From contig NZ_DAFZ01000046.1 in assembly GCF_002498065.1 (NCBI RefSeq), positions 1 to 26,962 on the forward strand: DNA of 26,962 nucleotides. The letters run 5' to 3'. A program made the translations under genes and the position numbers. Origin of the DNA: Methanoculleus sp. UBA208. Its GTDB lineage: Archaea; Halobacteriota; Methanomicrobia; Methanomicrobiales; Methanoculleaceae. A model generated the notes under the pieces. It ran no database searches. It was not told the origin of the DNA and saw only the letters and a list, made by a program, of their open reading frames with translations. Below are positions 22,077 through 26,962 of the stretch, in pieces; within the stretch, counting starts at the first letter, position 1, and each line of letters starts with the position of its first letter.

Positions 22077-22634
22077 ATGAGCCCGGGAGAAGGCGAGACG
22101 AATACCCGCCGGGTCTGCGCCCGCCTGCGGTCGGCAAAGACCCGGGCGGAACTTGCAGATATTCTCTACCGGGAGGTCTCGGGCTACTCGCTCTTCGACC
22201 TCCAGGAGATGCGGGGGAGGGTGGAGCGGGACCTCCGGTCTGTTCCCGCCGGATACCGGCAGCGCCTCTACCCAAGCGTGATGGAGCAGATCTTTAAGAC
22301 GCATCACACCCTCATCGCCGCCGCCCGCCGTGGAGAACTGGGAGACGGGGAGAGGCCGCTCCCGGGCGAATTCCGGGACTTCTGTGATATGGTCGAGAAG
22401 ACGTGCCTTCGCGGAGGGGAGGGGGAGCGGCACCTCGAACTCCTCTACTTTCTCCTTGCCGCCTTCAACCTCTTCGTCCTCGACCGCCCCGCCCACCCGG
22501 TGGGCACGCCGTTTCCCGGTGGGTTCGAGGTAGAAGCCAGGAACGGGGAGTACCTCTGCCCGGTCAGGGAGAAGGCCGACGACGTCGAGAACGCCCTCTG
22601 CCCCTACTGCCCGGCAAAGCAGAGCGACGGGTGA
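22077..22634 (+). CDS. DUF2115 (UPF0305) family protein
   Basis: A 185-residue protein of a family confined largely to methanogens and without known function. Residues 30-70 (YREVSGYSLFDLQEMRGR) and the C-terminal part FPGGFEVEARNGEYLCPV to ALCPYC match my recollection of the family. Three cysteines (C161, C175, C178) form a CP-x(12)-CPYC arrangement suggestive of a small metal site. It is predicted soluble. It diverges from amtB with a 145-base gap containing the NrpR-like operator, so nitrogen control is possible. The ribosome site is unclear (GTGATCC lies very close to the ATG), so the start is less certain than the frame. Confidence 0.85.
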   Translation: MSPGEGETNTRRVCARLRSAKTRAELADILYREVSGYSLFDLQEMRGRVERDLRSVPAGYRQRLYPSVMEQIFKTHHTLIAAARRGELGDGERPLPGEFRDFCDMVEKTCLRGGEGERHLELLYFLLAAFNLFVLDRPAHPVGTPFPGGFEVEARNGEYLCPVREKADDVENALCPYCPAKQSDG

Positions 22635-22672
22635 GAGAGCCATCTGGTACCACCCAGACGCTTAAAACGGAG

Positions 22673-22680
22673 CAAAAAAG
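22673..22680 (-). terminator. T-run after the nitroreductase gene
   Basis: The minus strand carries six consecutive T within ACTTTTTTGC, about 20 bases past the stop codon at 22700. It lies in the 65 bp gap between the converging DUF2115 and nitroreductase genes. Confidence 0.5.
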
Positions 22681-22699
22681 TAATTCTTGTTATACCAGC

Positions 22700-23227
22700 C
22701 TACTCTTCCTCGTAACGCTCGAAGAACGTGACCTCGTCGAGGATCTTCTTCTTCGCGATCTGGATCTCCTCGGGGTATCCCGCGGGCACGAGGGATACAA
22801 GCGTGTACTCCTCGGGAACGTTGAGGAGTTTCCGGACGTCCTCGGCATAGTCCTTCTTCTCTCCCGCAACCCAGCAGGACCCGACCCCCCATGCCTGGAG
22901 CGCGAGGAGAAGTTGCATCGTCGCTGCACAGCAGTCTTCGAGGTAGTACTTCGCATCCCGCTTCCCGAAGACGGCGAAACAGATGGGCGCATCGGCAATG
23001 AACCTGGCGTTCTCGGCCAGGTCCGCGATCGCCCGCAGCGTATCGCGGTTCTGGACGGCCCCGAAGAGCCAGGGCTGCTCGTTTCTCGCAGTCGGGGCAA
23101 GGCGGGCGCAGTCGAGGGCGTCTTTGACGATCTTGTCCTCGACAGGGCTGTCCTTGTACTTCCGCACGCTGTGCCTGCTCCGTATCACGGTGACACCGAG
23201 ATTAACCGTTCCACCAATCGGACTCAT
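22700..23227 (-). CDS. Nitroreductase-family flavoprotein
   Basis: A 175-residue FMN-dependent oxidoreductase of the compact nitroreductase group. The N-terminal FMN-binding signature is IRSRHSVRKYKD (15-26), followed by ARLAPTARNEQPWLF. The second half shows CCAATMQLLLALQAWGVGSC and LVPAGYPEE, the usual glycine-rich FMN contact and C-terminal phosphate site. The substrate is unknown; an NADH, NADPH or F420H2 partner cannot be told. The start has a TTTAGG element about 29 bases upstream and only a distant GGAGTG, so the message may be nearly leaderless. It lies 76 bases downstream of the TraB gene on the same strand and may be read from its own promoter. Confidence 0.9.
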   Translation of the reverse strand: MSPIGGTVNLGVTVIRSRHSVRKYKDSPVEDKIVKDALDCARLAPTARNEQPWLFGAVQNRDTLRAIADLAENARFIADAPICFAVFGKRDAKYYLEDCCAATMQLLLALQAWGVGSCWVAGEKKDYAEDVRKLLNVPEEYTLVSLVPAGYPEEIQIAKKKILDEVTFFERYEEE

Positions 23228-23303
23228 GCAACGATGATGGGCACTCCAGGCCTAAATACCTTGGGGAAACGGAGGTGGGAATGCCCCCGACGGAGATGCA
23301 GGC

Positions 23304-24500
23304 CTAAAAGAGACCCTGTATCATCCGAAGCATGTTTGAGAAGCCGTCGACGATGACCACGGCCGGATCGATCCCGAGGACCGGGAAGATGAATATGAAG
23401 TAGGCGAAGGTCCCGAGCGTGCTCCCGACGTTCGCGAGGGCTGCAACCAGCACCACCCTAAAAAGCGGGATCTTGCGCATCTCCGAGAGCGTTTCGGCCT
23501 CGATGATCTGCCGCATCTCGCCGGCAGCAGGCTTCCTTATCTTCGCTTCAACGATGGCCGCAAACCATCCCGCCGCAAGCAACGGGTTGAGAGACGTCAT
23601 CCAGGAGACGGCGAACGCCGTGGCTGCCGAGAGGGGGTGCCCGCCGGCGAGCAGCGTGAATATGGCGCTCAGGGTACCGTTGATCAGGAGCCAGTAGAGG
23701 AGAGCGGTCAGCAGGACGTCGAGTCCCAGGCCCGAGAAGACTATGGCAGCGATCAGCAAGAGGAAGAGGACGGTGACGGCCGCACCGAGGATCTTCGCCC
23801 ACGGCAGACCCTTCTTCTCGGCAGTCAGGGACGGGAGAGGCGGCAGTGTCTCCGGTGCGTCGAGGTAGCGCTGCACCCCCGGGATGTGCCCGGCACCGAC
23901 GACCGCCAGCACCCGCTCGTACCGGCTCCCGAGCATCAGGATCTGGTGACCAAGATACGCGTCCCGTTCATCGATCAGGGCCTGGGCGCCCTGGGGAGAG
24001 AACTTCCGGAACTCCTCCATCGCGGCACTTACCACGTCCTGGTTCGTGAACTCGTCAACGTCAATCTCCTGGCCCTCGACACTCACGAGCGAGTAGATCA
24101 GGGCTCCGATGAGTTTGATCTTCTCCCAGATCCCCATCATGCCCCAGAACCGGGCAAGCGTGATCCGGATATCCCTGTCGATGAGCGCCACGGGCTTCTG
24201 GTGCGCTTTAGCCTCCTCGATGGCGACCAGCATCTCGGCACCGGGTTTCACGCCGGTCTCGGCGCCGATCCGCTGCTGGATGTAGGTAAGCACCCACTGG
24301 ACGAGGAGCCTGCCGAAGTTCCCGCCTTTCAGAATCTCCCCGACCGAGGGCTCGGCTGCCTCCTCCGTGAGCGATACGAACCGGCCTTGGTCAAGTTCGA
24401 CGCCGACGATGTCGGGCTGGAACTCCTCAATTGCGGACCGGACTTCCTCAACGCTCTTCTGCGAGACATGGGCCGTCCCGACGAGACGAATCTCAGTCAT
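23304..24500 (-). CDS. TraB/PrgY-family membrane protein
   Basis: A 398-residue protein with an N-terminal Tiki/TraB domain and a C-terminal membrane part. The TraB motifs are present: GTAHVS (8-13), VGVELDQGR (32-40), LIDRDI (106-111), ERDAYL (178-183) and GAGHIPG with H205. These His, Glu and Asp residues are the set proposed to form a metal-dependent protease-like site. From about residue 232 there are several hydrophobic helices (ILGAAVTVLFLLLIAAIVF, LLTALLYWLLINGTLSAIF, FRVVLVAALANVGSTLGTFA and others). The family includes PrgY, which dampens pheromone signalling in enterococci; the archaeal role is unknown. The ORF overlaps the CxxCxxCC gene upstream by eight bases. Confidence 0.9.
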   Translation of the reverse strand: MTEIRLVGTAHVSQKSVEEVRSAIEEFQPDIVGVELDQGRFVSLTEEAAEPSVGEILKGGNFGRLLVQWVLTYIQQRIGAETGVKPGAEMLVAIEEAKAHQKPVALIDRDIRITLARFWGMMGIWEKIKLIGALIYSLVSVEGQEIDVDEFTNQDVVSAAMEEFRKFSPQGAQALIDERDAYLGHQILMLGSRYERVLAVVGAGHIPGVQRYLDAPETLPPLPSLTAEKKGLPWAKILGAAVTVLFLLLIAAIVFSGLGLDVLLTALLYWLLINGTLSAIFTLLAGGHPLSAATAFAVSWMTSLNPLLAAGWFAAIVEAKIRKPAAGEMRQIIEAETLSEMRKIPLFRVVLVAALANVGSTLGTFAYFIFIFPVLGIDPAVVIVDGFSNMLRMIQGLF

Positions 24501-25035
24501 GGAGCACCTTCACGCCTTCGCTGTCGATCACGACGCGTTTTCCCGGCGGCACCGTCGCTCTCCGGTAAACGGCGCGGACACCGGCCTCTTCCGCCGCCTC
24601 GGCGGCCTGACGCCTGCGGAGGTCGGTTGCCGCATCGTGCGCGCCGCAAGGAGAGAGGGGCGTGCCGAGGCCCGGGCATTCCGAGATCAGCAGATCGTCG
24701 TCCACCAGCATAAACGGGTAGGTGCGGCAGATCCAGGGACGGTGGGCGTACACGGAGCACCGCCCGTCCCGGAGAAAGATACAGGCGTCCGCCGTGCGCC
24801 GGATACACCAGGCAAGCGTGTACTTCCCGCCGTTTTCTGCACTGATGAAATCAGGATAGGGCTCGGCGACCTCGTCCCAGGCCATCCCGGTCGCCGCCAT
24901 GATTGCCCGGATCTCGGCAGGGCTCACCAGCACGAGGTTTGAGTCCTCCGCGACCCGCCGGCAGCAGGCACCGCACTCCCGGCAGCGGAACCCGAAAGAC
25001 CCGACCCGGCTCGCAACGTCGTCTACTCCGAGCAT
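24493..25035 (-). CDS. CxxCxxCC (YkgJ-type) cysteine-cluster protein
   Basis: A 180-residue protein of the putative zinc- or iron-chelating CxxCxxCC family. The diagnostic cluster is FRCRECGACC (C18, C21, C24, C25). Further cysteines follow at 77, 85, 93, 103 and 120, including the typical CSVYAHRPWICRTYPF block. Such proteins probably bind a metal or Fe-S cluster; their biochemical role is not settled. No membrane segment is seen. The gene overlaps guaAA upstream by 13 bases and the TraB gene downstream by eight, so translation of the three is linked. Confidence 0.9.
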   Translation of the reverse strand: MLGVDDVASRVGSFGFRCRECGACCRRVAEDSNLVLVSPAEIRAIMAATGMAWDEVAEPYPDFISAENGGKYTLAWCIRRTADACIFLRDGRCSVYAHRPWICRTYPFMLVDDDLLISECPGLGTPLSPCGAHDAATDLRRRQAAEAAEEAGVRAVYRRATVPPGKRVVIDSEGVKVLHD

Positions 25036-25577
25036 ATCCTGTCAAAATTTTCAAAGAGAAGCCGGCCGTTGACGGTATGGCTGACCTCCGGGTGCCACTG
25101 GATGCCGTAGAGGCGCTCATCCGGAGACGCCATCGCCTCCACACCGCAGATAGCCGACTCTGCGAGCCGGATAAACCCTTCCGGAACCACCGAGACCTCA
25201 TCCGCGTGCGAAGCCCATACCTGCATCCGGTTCGGGTAGCCCTCAAGGAGGCTACTCCGTTCGAGGATCTCGACCTCGACCGCACCGAACCCCCCGCTTG
25301 CACCCCGGCGGATCGCGCCTCCGCGAGTCGTCGCCATGATGTGCAATCCAAGACAGATGCCGAGGACGGGAAGATCGAGGTCAAGGTACGCGGGAGCGAC
25401 CCCGGCGCGGTCGAGGGTCGGGCCGCCGCCGAGGATGATGCCCCGGCAGCCCCGGGCGACCTCGGCCGGCGGCGTCTCGTTCGAGATCATCGTGGCCTCG
25501 ATGTCCATGTCACGGAGCGTCCGGAGGATCAGGTGGTTGAACTGTCCGTGATTGTTGACCACATAAAGTGGAAGCAT
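25023..25577 (-). CDS. guaAA: GMP synthase, glutamine amidotransferase subunit (archaeal GuaAa)
   Basis: Supplies ammonia from glutamine to the separate ATP-pyrophosphatase subunit, which converts XMP to GMP. The class I amidotransferase triad is visible: C75 (GICLGLH), H162 and E164 (GIQWHPEVSHT). The oxyanion region GGGPTLDR is at 50-57. At 184 residues it matches archaeal stand-alone GuaAa; the synthetase subunit is not in the window. A TATA-like element (25601-25607) about 26 bases before the ATG, with no Shine-Dalgarno, suggests a leaderless transcript, although read-through from cobT, 37 bases upstream, is also likely. The 3' end overlaps the CxxCxxCC gene. Confidence 0.94.
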   Translation of the reverse strand: MLPLYVVNNHGQFNHLILRTLRDMDIEATMISNETPPAEVARGCRGIILGGGPTLDRAGVAPAYLDLDLPVLGICLGLHIMATTRGGAIRRGASGGFGAVEVEILERSSLLEGYPNRMQVWASHADEVSVVPEGFIRLAESAICGVEAMASPDERLYGIQWHPEVSHTVNGRLLFENFDRICSE

Positions 25578-25599
25578 TGCTTATAGGTTGATGTAAAAG

Positions 25600-25607
25600 G
25601 GTATAGT
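25600..25607 (-). promoter_or_regulatory. Possible TATA box of guaAA
   Basis: The minus strand reads ACTATACC in the 37-base gap after cobT. Its centre lies about 26 bases from the guaAA ATG, consistent with a leaderless internal promoter. Confidence 0.4.
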
Positions 25608-25614
25608 CCTTCCC

Positions 25615-26631
25615 TCAGGCATACTTACTGACGAAATCAAAGACTTTCCGGGTGATCTCTTCGGGCTCGTGACCCATCAGGTAGGCGAGCGTCAGGGCAC
25701 CACCGGCGCCCATCCCTTCCTTGACCTCGCCGATGCAGTAGCGGGCGAGCCCGACATGCCCGATACCGGCGAAGTTCGGGTCGACGAAGTACGCGGCGGT
25801 GCCGACGTCGGCGACCGTCTGGACGAACCCGGCCGAAGGGTCGTCCCTGACGTAGACCGTCGTCGCAAGGCGCGGCACCCGCTTTCCGAGCGCTTTCAGG
25901 GTAGCCGCGACGGCAAGCATCTGGGTCCCGCCGGCAAACAGGATCTCGCCGGCATAGGTGCTCGCGATCCCTGCAGCCACCGGCATCATGGGGTCGCCGG
26001 CGGCGCGGAGGATCTCAAGGGGTTCTCTTGCGCCCGTCGCGTCGATCCGGGCGAGCACTTCACTGCAGACGGCGTCTTTCAGGCCGACGGGGTTCTCGGC
26101 AAAGGCACTGCTGACCGAGGCGTCGTAGCCGAGCGCCCGCAGAACGCAGAGAGCGGTTGTCGTCCCGCCGGGAACGCACTCCCCGAGCATCAAAAAGTCG
26201 CTGTACTGCGAAAGAAGCCTGCCGACCGTCTCGCCCCGCTCAAAGAGGAGAGCTGCATGCGGCACCGCGTCCTCCTTCCGGGGATCGCCGCCGGGGCTTC
26301 CGTAGACGTCCAGGCAGGGGACGGTGGGGGCATGGGCGAGCCCTGCGTTGATGAGGACGGGGGCAAGCCCGGTCAGTTCTATCATGGACCGGGTGATGGT
26401 CGCCGGCGTCGGGCACCCGGTGGGCGTGTTCGGCCGGGCCGACACGCTCGTGATCGCGCCGGTCGTGACGAGCTCCGCATCCAGGTTCGGGGTAAGCAGG
26501 GTCTTTTCCGGGGTCGGCCCGGCGCCCGATATGCCGGGGACGGTGGAGAGCATGGTGTTGCCGAGGACGAGCGCCATCATCGGGCGCTCGGGTCTGATCA
26601 GTGGGTCTTCCGAGAGGAACGGGTGAGACAT
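25615..26631 (-). CDS. cobT: Nicotinate mononucleotide-dependent phosphoribosyltransferase CobT, archaeal type
   Basis: Makes the alpha-ribazole-type nucleotide for the lower ligand of cobamides, which methanogens need for methyl-tetrahydromethanopterin:CoM methyltransferase. The 338-residue protein fits the archaeal CobT-like family (UPF0284/TIGR00303). Recognisable blocks are LVLGNTMLSTVPGISGAGPT, NTPTGCPTPATITRSMIE, GECVPGGTTTALCVLRALGY, PVAAGIASTYAGEILFAGGT and ARYCIGEVKEGMGAGGALTL. In Methanomicrobiales the base is probably 5-hydroxybenzimidazole, which is general knowledge and not read here. Start ATG 26631; an internal Met17/18 lies before the conserved core but would remove about 17 residues. 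No strong ribosome site or TATA is visible. Probably the first gene of the cobT-guaAA-YkgJ-TraB run. Confidence 0.92.
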   Translation of the reverse strand: MSHPFLSEDPLIRPERPMMALVLGNTMLSTVPGISGAGPTPEKTLLTPNLDAELVTTGAITSVSARPNTPTGCPTPATITRSMIELTGLAPVLINAGLAHAPTVPCLDVYGSPGGDPRKEDAVPHAALLFERGETVGRLLSQYSDFLMLGECVPGGTTTALCVLRALGYDASVSSAFAENPVGLKDAVCSEVLARIDATGAREPLEILRAAGDPMMPVAAGIASTYAGEILFAGGTQMLAVAATLKALGKRVPRLATTVYVRDDPSAGFVQTVADVGTAAYFVDPNFAGIGHVGLARYCIGEVKEGMGAGGALTLAYLMGHEPEEITRKVFDFVSKYA

Positions 26632-26770
26632 CTGGTACAGGGTAGGCGCTGCAGAGTAGAAGAGGTTGCTGTCGGGGCGTGGCGGGAAGGAGAAGGAGCC
26701 AGGTGTGGTTGGGGAGGGGGGCGCATACGTCTCCGGGGCCGTGGCAAGGTATTCCCCGGCAATTCCAGTA

Positions 26771-26783
26771 CAGTGGACCGTGG
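26771..26783 (+). repeat. CAGTGGACCGTGG repeat, copy 2
   Basis: Identical over 13 bases to 19912-19924, again followed after a short gap by ATCGCCA and a G-run. Confidence 0.65.
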
Positions 26784-26920
26784 TGGAATCGCCATAGGGG
26801 GGAGAGGACAGGGGAATCCGTGTCCAAGAACGTTATGGACAGGATAGCCACGAGCACGAGCCCTAAAAACCCACATGCACCCACTCTCACGGCGCAGTCC
26901 CCAATCCTGTCCGTCGCCGC

Positions 26921-26943
26921 TCGCACCTCCGGTGCTCATGCTC
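26921..26943 (-). repeat. Palindromic GC-rich repeat, copy 6
   Basis: The minus strand reads GAGCAT then GAGCACCGGAGGTGCGA, the same core with a GGA loop. Confidence 0.75.
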
Positions 26944-26962
26944 GCTACGCTCACACCTCGAA

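Larger units (their letters stand above)
26632..26962. other. 331 bp spacer at the right edge
   Basis: No gene is supported. It holds the CAGTGGACCGTGG repeat (26771-26783) and a palindromic core (26921-26943, minus) that continues into GC-rich repeat sequence at the window edge. Confidence 0.6.

Overview
The window looks like a chromosomal segment of a hydrogenotrophic methanogen of the order Methanomicrobiales, most likely a Methanoculleus-like organism. The basis is high GC content, archaeal TATA-type promoters with several apparently leaderless genes, an archaeal two-subunit-type GMP synthase amidotransferase, an archaeal CobT, the hexulose-phosphate synthase/RraA-like fusion, an F420-dependent luciferase-like oxidoreductase, tandem aryl-acetate CoA ligases with an ACT protein, and the archaeal families DUF5806 and DUF2115. 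The genus is an inference from gene content and style, not a database result.

Layout. Positions 1-21 hold the 5' end of a tRNA gene running off the left edge (minus). Positions 134-3271 (minus) carry sugar-nucleotide genes (GDP-mannose pyrophosphorylase/mannose-6-phosphate isomerase and a UDP-GlcNAc 4-epimerase-like protein) around a small TPR protein. A XerA-like tyrosine recombinase (3678-4592, minus) follows, with a heptamer-built inverted repeat on one side and an unusually long 1.27 kb gene-free stretch on the other. Positions 5866-8575 (plus) are a tight operon: DUF5806, a MobB-MoaE fusion, and GlmM. After a repeat-rich spacer comes a 1188-residue alpha-solenoid protein translationally coupled to an acylphosphatase, and a convergent stand-alone Cas1 that lacks its first metal-binding glutamate. 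Positions 14210-17231 (plus) are two aryl-acetate-CoA ligase paralogues and a double-ACT protein, each overlapping the next by one base. Positions 17376-19846 hold the HPS-RraA fusion (minus) and a divergent F420-dependent oxidoreductase (plus). A 540 bp repeat-rich spacer precedes amtB-glnK (minus), whose promoter contains a sequence fitting the NrpR nitrogen operator. DUF2115 reads away from the same promoter region. The right end (minus) is cobT, guaAA, a CxxCxxCC protein and a TraB-family membrane protein, with overlapping reading frames, then a nitroreductase-like protein.

How the parts fit. Much of the window is biosynthetic: sugar nucleotides (manC, epimerase, glmM), molybdopterin, pentoses via the ribulose-monophosphate branch, aromatic amino acids from aryl acids, cobamide, GMP and ammonium uptake. 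The most unusual items are the Cas1 without CRISPR partners and with a substituted catalytic residue, the giant uncharacterised solenoid protein beside it, a family of GC-rich palindromic repeats (core GAGCACC-N2/3-AGGTGCGA or close variants) scattered through the intergenic spacers, and the extension of that repeat material into the 3' end of glmM.
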